Source of the DNA: Sphaerochaeta halotolerans
GTDB taxonomy: Bacteria > Spirochaetota > Spirochaetia > Sphaerochaetales > Sphaerochaetaceae
Assembly: GCF_003429665.1 (NCBI RefSeq)
Contig: NZ_QUWK01000012.1
Coordinates: forward strand, 31,844 to 95,843
Reading direction: 5' to 3'
DNA: 64,000 nucleotides
The notes beneath the pieces are model-generated. The model made no database searches and was not told the DNA's origin. It saw only the letters and a program-made list of their open reading frames with translations. Made by a program: the position numbers and the translations under genes. Of this stretch, positions 29,287 to 39,430 are shown piece by piece. Every line of letters begins with the position of its first letter. Position 1 is the stretch's first letter.

Positions 29287-30771
29287 GTGCTTTGCCTAAC
29301 TCTTACCGGCTCTACCTTGGAGGAGGACCGGGCTTTGGTGGAACGCAACCGGGGGTGGATTGCACTCGCAGAGTTGCGGCTCGACCACCTGCTGCCTGAT
29401 GAACAGAAGATAGCCTCCTCTTTTCCCTCCACCGTAGATCTTCCGGTGATCTTGACCATGCGTCGCAAAGTGGATGGTGGAATGTGCAGCGTACCGGAAA
29501 AACAGCGCCTGCAGCTTCTCTATGAGGCAGCAAAAGGTGATTTTGCCTATGTCGATATCGAGGACGATGTAAAGAAAAGTGACTTGAAATTCAAGGATCC
29601 ACTCTTTGAGCAGAAAGTGGATCTGGAGCATTCACTCAGGACACGCGGGGTACGGATCATCAGAAGCTATCACAATTTTGAGTGTGTCCCTGCGGACCTG
29701 TTTGGGAGAATTCACAAATTAGCAGCAAAGGGAGACATTCCAAAAGTGGCCGTTACCCCTGGAAACATGATGGATGTCATTACGCTTTTCAGGGTCCAGC
29801 AGGAACTTTCCAGTCTTACAGAAAAGATTGTGATAGGCATGGGCCCTTATGGTGTCTGCACCCGTATCCTCTACAAGAAGTGTGGATCCTTGCTGAGCTT
29901 CTGTTCAGACAGCCAGGCGGCACCCGGCCAACTCAGTGCCCAGAGTATGAGTGAGCTGTACCGCTCTGACAAGCTTGATGAGAAGACACATATCTATGGG
30001 ATCATCGGGAACCCGGTCAGTCATACTTCTTCGCCCAACATCCATAATCCTGGCTTTGAGGCAATCCGCTATAATGCGGTCTATGTACCATTTCTTGTAG
30101 ATTCGGTCAGAGCTTTCTTCAAGCTTGCCGAGATGCTGCAAATACATGGGTTTTCCGTAACCGTCCCCCACAAGCGGAGCGTGCAACCCTACTTGGGACG
30201 CATCACCCGCGAGGTGAAGCAGATCGGATCGTGCAACACTGTTGTCAGGATCCAGAACATGTGGAAGGGAATCAATACAGATTATTACGGATTCCTAGTT
30301 CCCATCGAGGCCCTTATCGCACAAGGGGAGATCAGAAATGCCTTGGTCATCGGTGCCGGTGGAGCGAGTAGGGCAGTAGTCTGGGCTTTGCACAACCATG
30401 GAGTGAAGGTCACCATACTCAATCGCAGCATTGAGCATGCGCGGACCTTGGCAAATGAGACGATGAGTGCATACGATACGCTTGAGAATGCCTACCTCTA
30501 CAGTGAGACCGTTGATCTTGTGGTGCAGACAACCAATGTAGGAATGGGGGATCTCATGGGGCAGGAGCCTTGTCCCTCCCTGCATTTCTCAGGCAAGGAA
30601 TTTGTGTACGAATTGGTCTATAAACCAGAGGAAACGGTATTTCTCAAGAGAGCCAAGGAAGCTGGATGCACCATCATCACTGGAAAACAGATGCTGATGG
30701 AGCAGGGTAAGCTTCAGTTTGAGGCGTTTACTGGATACCACTATCCCCATTGGGTGGATGTAGTGCTCTAG
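29287..30771 (+). CDS. aroDE: Fused type I 3-dehydroquinate dehydratase / shikimate 5-dehydrogenase
   Basis: N-term LTLTGSTLEEDRALVERN...VKVAVTP; C-term IYGIIGNPVSHTSSPNIHN, VTVPHKRSVQPYL, VIGAGGASRAVVWAL. Confidence 0.93.
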   Translation: MLCLTLTGSTLEEDRALVERNRGWIALAELRLDHLLPDEQKIASSFPSTVDLPVILTMRRKVDGGMCSVPEKQRLQLLYEAAKGDFAYVDIEDDVKKSDLKFKDPLFEQKVDLEHSLRTRGVRIIRSYHNFECVPADLFGRIHKLAAKGDIPKVAVTPGNMMDVITLFRVQQELSSLTEKIVIGMGPYGVCTRILYKKCGSLLSFCSDSQAAPGQLSAQSMSELYRSDKLDEKTHIYGIIGNPVSHTSSPNIHNPGFEAIRYNAVYVPFLVDSVRAFFKLAEMLQIHGFSVTVPHKRSVQPYLGRITREVKQIGSCNTVVRIQNMWKGINTDYYGFLVPIEALIAQGEIRNALVIGAGGASRAVVWALHNHGVKVTILNRSIEHARTLANETMSAYDTLENAYLYSETVDLVVQTTNVGMGDLMGQEPCPSLHFSGKEFVYELVYKPEETVFLKRAKEAGCTIITGKQMLMEQGKLQFEAFTGYHYPHWVDVVL

Positions 30772-30776
30772 ATCAG

Positions 30777-32678
30777 TCAAGCAAAATGAAATCTCACAAG
30801 ACGAATCAGGAATAATTTGCTGACCGGCAAGATTTTCACCTCCATGGAGGGCATCACTGCTGCCTTGAGCAGTGCTTCCTTCTGTGGCGTAAAAGCGAGT
30901 TCCAAGGCCTGTACAATCAATTCCTGGTCAGGGAGTTGCAATTCCAGGAGGATGTCCTTCTTTCCCGCGGCCTGCTTGCAGAGGCTTACTTTTCCTTGGT
31001 AGTCGAATCCACCAGCCTCGAGAATGGGGTTGAGCACCTGAGGCACAATCTGGGAAGGCAGAAGGATGGTTCTACTCTGAAATCGATGTTCCAAATCTTC
31101 CCGTTCTGCCTTGGAGAGATCTGCCTTTGCGATGGCTTGCCTTAATGATTCATCAAGGAACGCTTTGGCTACTGGTTTTAGGGGATGGCAGGCAAGGGGA
31201 GTGAACTGACTCAGTGTTTTAGCTTTGCCAATTCGATCTCTAAGAATCGGGAGTTCTTTCTTCTCCAAGATTTCAATTCTGTCAAAGCTCTTCGTGGCAC
31301 CAACCAGTTGGCCGGCATGCTTCAACACCTGTCTCCAGATATCCTCGCTGTCTCTCCGCATGATGAAAATGGTGGGAGAGAGCGTGACAAGCCGGTGTTC
31401 CGAAAGAGAGGGAAGATTGTGTATGAGATTTGCGGTCCGCTGATCACAAGAGAGGACCATGCCGTCATAGATGGTAATATTCTGGTAACGCTCACTAAGC
31501 ATTTCAAATTGTTTGAGCAAGGACATGTTCATGCCTCTTGCGCTGTTCGTTTCAAGGTACTCCTTGATTGTAGGATAGTCCAATGAAGAGTCGAATGCCC
31601 CTAGCATACTCTCTTTCGTGATATGATATGTTCTTTGATGGTCCAATACCTCAAGATAGGCAAACCTGTAGAGAATGTCCCCCGCAGGACAGTTGCCTTG
31701 GTAACTGATTGTCTGGTCACTGTCGATGAGCAGAGCGGTACGTTCCTGTATTCCACTGATGGCAGAAACCTGCCAGTTCTCATCCAGGGTCAACACACCC
31801 CATGTGGAGAGTTCATTGAGGAGGGTGGCTGTGTAGGCTACCTGGTAGCGAAGGCAAAAACCCTTGATCAGGAGTTTGAGGGCGGTGGTATCACATCCTC
31901 CGAGAGTTTGTAGTGTTGAGAGCAGGGCATTGGCAAATTCGAGCGGTGCAGTACCTTCGAGGTTCCTGGAGAGCAATAGGCAGAGCAACTGATAATCGGA
32001 TAAGGAAAGCAGTGCCTCTGCTTTTTGCCAGTCGAGTGTACAGCGTCGGGCATCCCGAACCAGAACGCCCATCTCTGTGAGATATTCACCCAAAGCTTGA
32101 TACATCTCCTTGAGTCGGTCGCGCTCATAGGTGGGGAAGTGTTGGCTGATGCCTTCATGATAGATGCACTTTCCTTCTTTCGCCACCAATGAGAAAAAAC
32201 CCCGGAGGAACTCAGTGGAACAGTAGGGAGCTTCCACACAGTGGTGTTCCTCCTCGCCACACAGTGGACGTAGCGAACAATATTGCAGCAATTGGTCTTC
32301 CAGGAGCGGATTGAAAACCAACCTTCCTGCATCACTGAGCAGTATCATGCGTTCTTGCAGGTTGCCAACTCGTCTCAGAAGGTTCCCGTAGCTGAATGTT
32401 CCTTTGAGTAGCGAAGTGATCTGTTCCACAGTAAGCGAGCCAAAAGTAGCTAACAGACTTAGGATTACCTGGTCAAAGGAATCAAGCATGGAGAGCGTTT
32501 TTTGGACCATTGACTCCTGACTGAATAGCTGACAGAGCTTAGTCGTCAACTGCGGTTTGTGGAAAGGCGACTGGAGTTTTCCCAGATAGTTACGTGCCAA
32601 ATAAAAATAGGTATCTTCGCTATAACGGCTCAGTAATGTCTTGAAAGCTTCTTGTGCTCTTTCGTTCACGTGTCCCAT
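30777..32678 (-). CDS. Helicase-associated protein (XPB/Ssl2 N-terminal-domain-like), partner of the downstream-overlapped helicase
   Basis: Translationally overlaps the XPB-like helicase gene; Leu/Gln-rich helical protein of 633 aa. Confidence 0.55.
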   Translation of the reverse strand: MGHVNERAQEAFKTLLSRYSEDTYFYLARNYLGKLQSPFHKPQLTTKLCQLFSQESMVQKTLSMLDSFDQVILSLLATFGSLTVEQITSLLKGTFSYGNLLRRVGNLQERMILLSDAGRLVFNPLLEDQLLQYCSLRPLCGEEEHHCVEAPYCSTEFLRGFFSLVAKEGKCIYHEGISQHFPTYERDRLKEMYQALGEYLTEMGVLVRDARRCTLDWQKAEALLSLSDYQLLCLLLSRNLEGTAPLEFANALLSTLQTLGGCDTTALKLLIKGFCLRYQVAYTATLLNELSTWGVLTLDENWQVSAISGIQERTALLIDSDQTISYQGNCPAGDILYRFAYLEVLDHQRTYHITKESMLGAFDSSLDYPTIKEYLETNSARGMNMSLLKQFEMLSERYQNITIYDGMVLSCDQRTANLIHNLPSLSEHRLVTLSPTIFIMRRDSEDIWRQVLKHAGQLVGATKSFDRIEILEKKELPILRDRIGKAKTLSQFTPLACHPLKPVAKAFLDESLRQAIAKADLSKAEREDLEHRFQSRTILLPSQIVPQVLNPILEAGGFDYQGKVSLCKQAAGKKDILLELQLPDQELIVQALELAFTPQKEALLKAAVMPSMEVKILPVSKLFLIRLVRFHFA

Positions 32679-34330
32679 ACCTCTATCTCATAGGAATAGC
32701 CTTGTTCTGCAAGGAATTTCTGGCGATTGGCGGCAAACTCTTCCTCGCTGGAATAGCGTGTCACTACAGAATAGAAAAAACTGGAGCGGTTCTTCGGCCT
32801 GAGAATCCTCCCTAGACGTTGTGCTTCCTCACTACGCGAACCGAAGGTACCACTGACTTGAATTGCAACTGAAGCATCGGGAAGGTCGATTGCAAAGTTT
32901 GCGACCTTGCTGACGACCAGAATGCGTTGTCTCCCTTCCCTGAAATCCCGATACAACGCTTCTCGTTTTATATTCGGGGTACTCCCTGTGATGATTGGTA
33001 GTCCAAAATGGTCCGCGATATTCTTCAATTGATCGAGATACTGGCCTATGATGAGAATGAAATCGTCAGGATGGCGATCCACCAATGCCTGTACCACTTC
33101 CAGTTTACGTTTGTTCTCACTGGCAATGCGGTACTTCTCCCGTTTCGTCCCTATCGCATACGGTATTTCCTGCTCCTTGGGAAGGTCTATCCGTACTTCA
33201 TGACAGTATGCCTCTGCGATGAATCCCTGTTGTTGCAACTCATTCCAAGGGACATCAAAACGCTTGGGACCAACAAGACTGAATACCTCATCCTCACGCC
33301 CGTCTTCCCTGACCAAGGTTGCTGTAAGTCCAACACGATACACGGCTTGCAACTCTGCGGTGACTTTAAACACTGGGGCTGGAAGCATATGTACCTCATC
33401 GTAGATGATCAAACCCCAGTTCCCTTTGGTAAGCAGCTCAAGATGCGGGAAAGGTCCGTCCTTGTCCGGACGGTAGGTGAGCACCTGGTAGGTACACACA
33501 ATCACCTCCTTGCTCTCCTTCTTCTCCCCTGTGTATTCCCCTACTTGGTCTTTTTTCAAGGTGGTCTTGTCCAATATTTCATTGATCCACTGGTGTACAG
33601 CAGCCACATTGGTTGTTACTATCAAGGTTTTGGTGGTGAGTCGTTCCATGATATGCAGCCCTACCACTGTTTTTCCAGAACCGCAGGGAAGGACGATGGT
33701 TCCAAACCCGCTTCCAGGGCCCAAATCACCCAACAAGGCATCAGCTGCCTGCTTCTGGTAGGGGCGTACCGTGAACGGTTTGCCACCGAGGGTTGTATCC
33801 CTGAGGGATACGGGTACGAGAGGTCCATGGTTCAATGGAATCCTGTCATCAACCGGATAGCCGATCTTGATCAACTGCAGCTTGATCTCTCCACGGTTGT
33901 ACGCTGCAAGAAGAAACCGCGATTCATCCTTTACAATCAAAAGCTTGGCAATAGCCTGTCTGTTCAACAGTTCAGTTCTGATACGTTCGCTCTCAACCCA
34001 AAGTTCATAGTAGCTCGGGTCATCGCTGCTTGAGAGCACAACCTTCCCCCAACGTGTAGCCATATCCTCTATGTAAAATCGTACCGATTCAGGTACCGGG
34101 AATTTTGACCAGTAATCAAGCCGTGAGAGGATGAAGGATACATCCACTCCACAGCTTGAGGCGTTCCACAGGCTGATGGCGCTCAAGGCATAGGTATGCA
34201 TGTGTTCCGGGCTCTTGATCAGCTCGCAGAACCGGACAAGATCATTACGACACGCTTCACTTTGTTCATGGTGAACATCGAGAAGCAGGGTTTTGTCACT
34301 CTGTACAATAAGTGGGGTATCTTGCATCAT
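32666..34330 (-). CDS. XPB/ERCC3-type DEAD/DEAH helicase
   Basis: VRPYQKQAADALLG; VLPCGSGKTVVGLHIM; IIYDEVHMLPAP; VGLTATLVREDGRE; EAQRLGRILRPK. Confidence 0.92.
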   Translation of the reverse strand: MMQDTPLIVQSDKTLLLDVHHEQSEACRNDLVRFCELIKSPEHMHTYALSAISLWNASSCGVDVSFILSRLDYWSKFPVPESVRFYIEDMATRWGKVVLSSSDDPSYYELWVESERIRTELLNRQAIAKLLIVKDESRFLLAAYNRGEIKLQLIKIGYPVDDRIPLNHGPLVPVSLRDTTLGGKPFTVRPYQKQAADALLGDLGPGSGFGTIVLPCGSGKTVVGLHIMERLTTKTLIVTTNVAAVHQWINEILDKTTLKKDQVGEYTGEKKESKEVIVCTYQVLTYRPDKDGPFPHLELLTKGNWGLIIYDEVHMLPAPVFKVTAELQAVYRVGLTATLVREDGREDEVFSLVGPKRFDVPWNELQQQGFIAEAYCHEVRIDLPKEQEIPYAIGTKREKYRIASENKRKLEVVQALVDRHPDDFILIIGQYLDQLKNIADHFGLPIITGSTPNIKREALYRDFREGRQRILVVSKVANFAIDLPDASVAIQVSGTFGSRSEEAQRLGRILRPKNRSSFFYSVVTRYSSEEEFAANRQKFLAEQGYSYEIEVWDT

Positions 34331-35376
34331 GCCTTCCCGAATGCGGTGTAATAGAGGTCAAGCAGGGTGATTGCGACCATTGATTCGATGACCACCACAG
34401 CCCGGCTGCAGATGCAGGGGTCATGCCGTCCTTCAATTTTCAGAGTAGTGGTTTCATTATTCTTGGTGACCGTCTGCTGTGGTTTCCCGATAGATGCAGT
34501 TGGCTTGATTGCAGCCTGCAGGACAATCTCCTGCCCGGATGAGATGCCCCCGAGGATTCCTCCAGCATGGTTGGAAAGGAATCCATCACTGGTCCGTTGG
34601 TCATTGAACTGGCTGCCACGCATGGATGCACAGGCAAATCCATCACCGAATTGGATTCCTTTTACCGCCCCTATGCTCATTACGGCATGGCTGAGCAATG
34701 CTTCAAGTTTCCCGAATACCGGCTCACCAAGCCCCGGCCTCACTCCCTCAACCCTGCATTCTATAATACCGCCAATGCTGTCTTTCTCGTTTCTCACCTG
34801 TTCAATGAGAGCGACCATTGATTGTGCGGCTTTCCGGTCAGGACAGGAGAGTGGATTATCCGTTTCATCCCAATGCCTCTCACGGGCTATGACCTCTCCA
34901 ACCTGTACCGTACCTGCTTTGATGGTGATGCCACGTTTTGCAAGGAGTTGCTTTGCCAATGCCCCGGCCGCCACCCGAGCGCTGGTTTCTCTTCCACTCG
35001 ATCGCCCCCCGCCACGGATATCCCTGATCCCGTACTTTTGGGCGAATGTCCAGTCTGCATGACCGGGCCGGTATACATGTTCAAGATGGGAGTAATCGGC
35101 GGAACGCTGATTGGTACTGTAGAGAATCATGGCGATCGGGGTGCCTGTGGTGAAACCTTCATAGGTACCACTGAGAATAGTCAGTTTATCAATCTCATTT
35201 CGTTCAGTTCCTGTCGGGTTTGCACCAGGCCTACGACGGTCCATCTCCTTCTGGATGGCCCCCTCATCAATCTTGAAGCCTGGTTCGACCCCATCGATGA
35301 TGACTCCCAAGGCAGGACCATGTGACTCACCAAATGTGGTGACGGTATATGCTGTGCCAAAACTGTTGTGTCCCAT
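34327..35376 (-). CDS. aroC: Chorismate synthase
   Basis: MGHNSFGTAYTVTTFGESHGPALGVIIDG; RPGHADWTFAQKYGIRDIRGGGRSSGRETSARVAAGA. Confidence 0.97.
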   Translation of the reverse strand: MGHNSFGTAYTVTTFGESHGPALGVIIDGVEPGFKIDEGAIQKEMDRRRPGANPTGTERNEIDKLTILSGTYEGFTTGTPIAMILYSTNQRSADYSHLEHVYRPGHADWTFAQKYGIRDIRGGGRSSGRETSARVAAGALAKQLLAKRGITIKAGTVQVGEVIARERHWDETDNPLSCPDRKAAQSMVALIEQVRNEKDSIGGIIECRVEGVRPGLGEPVFGKLEALLSHAVMSIGAVKGIQFGDGFACASMRGSQFNDQRTSDGFLSNHAGGILGGISSGQEIVLQAAIKPTASIGKPQQTVTKNNETTTLKIEGRHDPCICSRAVVVIESMVAITLLDLYYTAFGKA

Positions 35377-35377
35377 A

Positions 35378-35911
35378 TCAAACCTCGATTTTCAGTCTAT
35401 CAACCAGGAACCGCGCTGTATCGCGGACGTCCACATAATTGGGTAATCGTACCATGATGTCACAAATGTTGCTATAGCGCTCATGTCTCCGTTTATAGAG
35501 CGAAGCGAAGGAGGCCTGGGGAGATGAAGGGTCGAGAAAGGGTGGAATTCCTCCCTCCAGGATTCGCTGCAGGAGTACTGACTCATCCACTTCCAGATAA
35601 ACAAGCTTTCCCGATTGCTTGACCAGCTCAATCAAGGCTTGGTTGTCCGAAGCCCCTCCCCCCAGACTGATGATATAGGGTGTTTGCGTGGTGCTGAGAA
35701 AGGTCCTGAGTGCCTTGACTTCCTCTTCCATGAATGCCTTTTTGCCTGCTTGCTGATAGAATTCGCGGATGGAACGGCAAGGAACAATATTCTGGAGGAC
35801 CAAGTCATCCAGATCGATCCAGGAGTAATCCAATGCTTTGGCGGCAAGCTCTCCAAGCGTGGATTTACCGCTGTGCTTGATTCCGCAGAAGTAGAGGTGT
35901 CTCATATTCAT
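35378..35911 (-). CDS. aroK: Shikimate kinase
   Basis: LYFCGIKHSGKSTLGELAAKALDYSWIDLDDLV; SLGGGASDN. Confidence 0.9.
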   Translation of the reverse strand: MNMRHLYFCGIKHSGKSTLGELAAKALDYSWIDLDDLVLQNIVPCRSIREFYQQAGKKAFMEEEVKALRTFLSTTQTPYIISLGGGASDNQALIELVKQSGKLVYLEVDESVLLQRILEGGIPPFLDPSSPQASFASLYKRRHERYSNICDIMVRLPNYVDVRDTARFLVDRLKIEV

Positions 35912-36381
35912 CTCTGGTCGAATAAATCGGTCCATGATGCACTGTAGGCATCAATGATGGGCTTTGTTGCTGGAGCCTTGGTATAATATTGTCTTCTTCG
36001 TTTTTCCTTTCGGCCTTGAATCATCATTTCCACTGCCATCTGATAGCGTGCTTCATGCAGGTTTTTTCTCACTTGTTCCTCATAGTGGTTCACCCTGATG
36101 GTTTTCTTCAAAGCGTAGTGGAAGGTAACAATCATGGCATACCAGAACAGTGAGAGCAGCAAGGGCTGTAGATCGAGATAGGAGTAGGGAAGGCTTACCC
36201 GGGCAGTATTGCTTGCCACTTGGTAGAGTTTGAGTGCATTCGGCCAGAGAATGAAAAGAGTAAGAAACAGTGGCACAATCCAGTAGAGTCCCTGGCGTGA
36301 AAAGAGGAAACGCAGGCAGGCTGCGAATGCCAGGAAGTTCAAGAGCAGGCAAACCAAAGGGAGTGCATAGATTTCAATCAT
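35908..36381 (-). CDS. Small membrane protein of unknown function
   Basis: Hydrophobic N-terminal half; overlaps the aroK start. Confidence 0.6.
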   Translation of the reverse strand: MIEIYALPLVCLLLNFLAFAACLRFLFSRQGLYWIVPLFLTLFILWPNALKLYQVASNTARVSLPYSYLDLQPLLLSLFWYAMIVTFHYALKKTIRVNHYEEQVRKNLHEARYQMAVEMMIQGRKEKRRRQYYTKAPATKPIIDAYSASWTDLFDQR

Positions 36382-36446
36382 GGTTCCTCCGCTATCCAAA
36401 GGGTCTTTTCCTATGATACCATAGGGCAACTCTTTGGGGAATAACT

Positions 36447-37598
36447 ATGGAATTACAAAATCAAATCTCCAGTGCGCTGCTGAAAAAACGAAAACGAGAG
36501 AAGATTGAGGATGTACGAGGTCCGTACTATCGTGATACCACGGCCATCATACACTCTTCACCGTTTCGCAGGCTCAAACACAAGACACAGGTATTCTTCG
36601 CCCCCAGTAATGATCATATCTGTACGAGGATGGAACACTGTCTTCACGTCTCTTCCATTGCCTCAACCATATGCAAGGGACTCGGCTTGGATAGTGAGAT
36701 TGCGTGGGCGATCGGCATGGGACATGACCTTGGCCATACCCCATTTGGCCATACCGGGGAGAAAATTCTCTCGGCCAAGATGCAGAAGGCAGGATTCCCA
36801 GCGTTTGAGCATGAGGTCAATAGTCTGCGTGTCGTCGATTTTCTTACGGCCCACGGGAAAGGGCTGAACCTCACCTATGCAGTAAGAGACGGAATAGCCT
36901 GTCACAACGGTGAGCAATTGGTGCAGTCCATCAAGCCGACCTTTGTCGTGAGGGAGCTGGAGCAAATTATCAGTAGAAAAGGTTTGGTTCCTGCAACCTA
37001 TGAGGGAGTAGTGGTCCGCTTCAGCGATACCATTGCCTACCTTGGAAGGGATTTTGAAGATGCTTGTAGGTTGGGAATCATCAGTGAGGAACAGCTTCCT
37101 GAGCAGGTTACCCGTATCCTGGGAAGAAGGAATGCCGATATCATCGACACCTTGGTCAATGATATCATTGAGCACTCCAACGAATCGGCGGGAATCAGTT
37201 TCAGTGATGAAATATTTCCTTCTGTGCAGGAGATGATCAAATTCAACTACCAGTCAATCTACAAGAGTCCCATGCTTGAAGGGTATGAGCGGTACTTCAC
37301 CCGCTTGTTGACACTTATTCTTGATTACCTGACCTTCCTGCTGGAAACCTACGGTTATCGAGAGGAATTGTACGTGCAGGAGAAAAACATGCTTGCCATG
37401 GGCTTCTACCATCACTTGATGGATATGCATGAGGAGTATGAACAGAGGGATGGGAATGTTGGTCGACTCATCTATGACTATGTGGCTGGAATGAGTGACA
37501 ATTTCTGTCTTGATTGTGCCAATGAGATACTCAAACCTGAGCATCTCAATGACAGCATAGAACACTCCCTGACCGGAAAATGGTTTGATGCTCGTTAG
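36447..37598 (+). CDS. dgt: dGTP triphosphohydrolase (HD domain)
   Basis: YYRDTTAIIHSSPFRRLKHKTQVF; RMEHCLHVSSIASTICKGLGLD...MGHDLGHTPFGHTGE. Confidence 0.94.
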   Translation: MELQNQISSALLKKRKREKIEDVRGPYYRDTTAIIHSSPFRRLKHKTQVFFAPSNDHICTRMEHCLHVSSIASTICKGLGLDSEIAWAIGMGHDLGHTPFGHTGEKILSAKMQKAGFPAFEHEVNSLRVVDFLTAHGKGLNLTYAVRDGIACHNGEQLVQSIKPTFVVRELEQIISRKGLVPATYEGVVVRFSDTIAYLGRDFEDACRLGIISEEQLPEQVTRILGRRNADIIDTLVNDIIEHSNESAGISFSDEIFPSVQEMIKFNYQSIYKSPMLEGYERYFTRLLTLILDYLTFLLETYGYREELYVQEKNMLAMGFYHHLMDMHEEYEQRDGNVGRLIYDYVAGMSDNFCLDCANEILKPEHLNDSIEHSLTGKWFDAR

Positions 37599-38059
37599 GC
37601 AAGTTCGTTGCCCAGTTTCTGGATTTCTGCAATGAACTGCCCCAAGTCATTGAAGGCTTTGTAGACAGCAGCGAAACGAACATATGCAACCAGGTCGACT
37701 TCTTTGAGCTGTTTGAGCGTCTCATCCCCGATGTCGCTTGAGGCTATCTCCCGCTTGCTTCCCACCTTGAGCAGGATGGCCTCCTCAATGTTCTGTAACA
37801 GCAGGTCAATTTCATTCTCGCCGATCTTTAGTTTTTCCGTACAGGAACGGATTCCGCGACCGATTTTGTTCAAGTCAAAAGGTTCTCTTCTCCCATCTCG
37901 TTTGATAACCATCAGGGGCTTGTCCTCAATCCGTTCATAACTGGTAAATCGGTACCCGCAGATATTGCATTCCCGTCTTCGTCTAATCGACGAACCGCTG
38001 GAATTCTGCCTGGATTCAAGGACCTTGTCATTCATTGCTGAGCAGTGTGGGCATCGCAT
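37595..38059 (-). CDS. nrdR: Transcriptional repressor NrdR
   Basis: MRCPHCSAMNDKVLESRQN...SIRRRRECNICGYRFTSYERIE, Zn-ribbon plus ATP-cone; start trimmed from the ORF track. Confidence 0.95.
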   Translation of the reverse strand: MRCPHCSAMNDKVLESRQNSSGSSIRRRRECNICGYRFTSYERIEDKPLMVIKRDGRREPFDLNKIGRGIRSCTEKLKIGENEIDLLLQNIEEAILLKVGSKREIASSDIGDETLKQLKEVDLVAYVRFAAVYKAFNDLGQFIAEIQKLGNELA

Positions 38060-38286
38060 AGGTGTACTCCTTTCTGCGTTCAGTATACCAAAGGAAGTAC
38101 CAGTTTTCAATAAAATAGTGGTACTATTTGCAGTAACTTTAAATAATAAGGAAAAAAATACGCTATATGTAGTTTTTCGCTTGAATACATAGATAAAAAC
38201 AATTTTGTACAAAAATCTCCTACTATGTACTCTGTTTGTTGTAATTAAAACGATATTGTGATAATAATAACATAGCGGAGGACGGT

Positions 38287-38946
38287 ATGGCGGAATCAGT
38301 GAGTAGCTGTGTAAAAAGGATTGTGGACAAGAGTCCATTTATCCATGAGATGTTGATCAATGGGATTCTCTCATTCAGCAACTATGCCTCCTCTATCCAG
38401 GATGAAGTTCAGAAGGCATATGGTAAAGAGGTCAAGGCCAGTGCCATAGTGATGGCCCTTCGTCGTTATGGAGAAGAACTGAAGAAAGAGACTGCGAAGA
38501 CCAACCATGGCAATGTAGAGTATGGAATTGTCATGAAAACCAATATTTTCGATGTGAATCTGGTCAGGAAGGACGACTTCATCAGTAAGCTGGGGATTCT
38601 GTACAAAAGCATTTCCACTGAAAAAGGTGATTTCCTCAACATTACCCTGGGAAGCCACGAAGTCTCCCTGGCGGTAAGTGAGAAATATCGGTATCTGGTA
38701 GATGAGTTGACCGAAGGTGAGGAGATTCTCAACCAAATGAACGATTTGGTTGCACTCTCCCTGGTGTTTACAGGAGATTTCCTGCAGACCCCTGGTATTG
38801 TCTATGAAGCAGTGCGCCATCTGGCTTGGGAGCAGATCAACGTAATCGAGATTGTCTCCACCATGAATGAGTTGACCTTTGTAATCAAGCGTGAGGACTC
38901 CATGAAAGCATTTGATGTGCTGCAAGGGTTCCTCCGTGCAAGCTAG
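38287..38946 (+). CDS. Conserved hypothetical protein, possibly ACT-domain-containing regulator
   Basis: Full-length ORF with GGAGG upstream; HTH-like N-term and ACT-like C-term pattern (VNVIEIVSTMNELTFVIKREDSMKAFDVLQ). Confidence 0.55.
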   Translation: MAESVSSCVKRIVDKSPFIHEMLINGILSFSNYASSIQDEVQKAYGKEVKASAIVMALRRYGEELKKETAKTNHGNVEYGIVMKTNIFDVNLVRKDDFISKLGILYKSISTEKGDFLNITLGSHEVSLAVSEKYRYLVDELTEGEEILNQMNDLVALSLVFTGDFLQTPGIVYEAVRHLAWEQINVIEIVSTMNELTFVIKREDSMKAFDVLQGFLRAS

Positions 38947-39424
38947 CATAACGTTCTATGCTGCTGAGCGCGACCAGGGAAAGACTACTTCCTTGTTCCC
39001 CTTGATTCAGCAACTTGCTATCCAAAAGAAGCGTGTCTGTGGGGTACTTGCCCTTGCAAATCCCGAAAAAACCGTGTATAGACTCAAGGACCTCTTTTCA
39101 CAAGAAGAACGATTGGCCCTTTGTGAGCAGCCGATCGGGCAGGGGAAACGTATCGGTAGGTTCTATCTGGATGAACAGGCCTTTGATTGGGCAAATGCTC
39201 AGATAATCCGGAACCTGGAATATTCACAGGTGGCTATCTTTGATGAGATAGGCAGACTGGAAATAGCTGGGGAAGGACTTGCCCGTTCTTTCAGGAAGGC
39301 ATTGGACACTCCAGGTCTGCAAGTATTCGCTACGGTACGCATTCCCTTTATTGAAGCGGTGCTGAACAGTTTCTCCATTCCCAAGGAGCGGGTGGAGATC
39401 AAGTATGTCGGGTATAAGGAATGA
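38936..39424 (+). CDS. Nucleoside-triphosphatase (THEP1-like P-loop)
   Basis: ITFYAAERDQGKTTSLFPLIQQL, VAIFDEIGRLEIAGEGLARSF; GTG start inside the preceding ORF. Confidence 0.7.
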   Translation: MQASITFYAAERDQGKTTSLFPLIQQLAIQKKRVCGVLALANPEKTVYRLKDLFSQEERLALCEQPIGQGKRIGRFYLDEQAFDWANAQIIRNLEYSQVAIFDEIGRLEIAGEGLARSFRKALDTPGLQVFATVRIPFIEAVLNSFSIPKERVEIKYVGYKE

Positions 39425-39430
39425 AATGCA

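Noticed and set aside
37595-38338. Long N-terminal extension of NrdR
   Set aside because: NrdR starts at MRCPHC (38059); the upstream AT-rich part is non-coding
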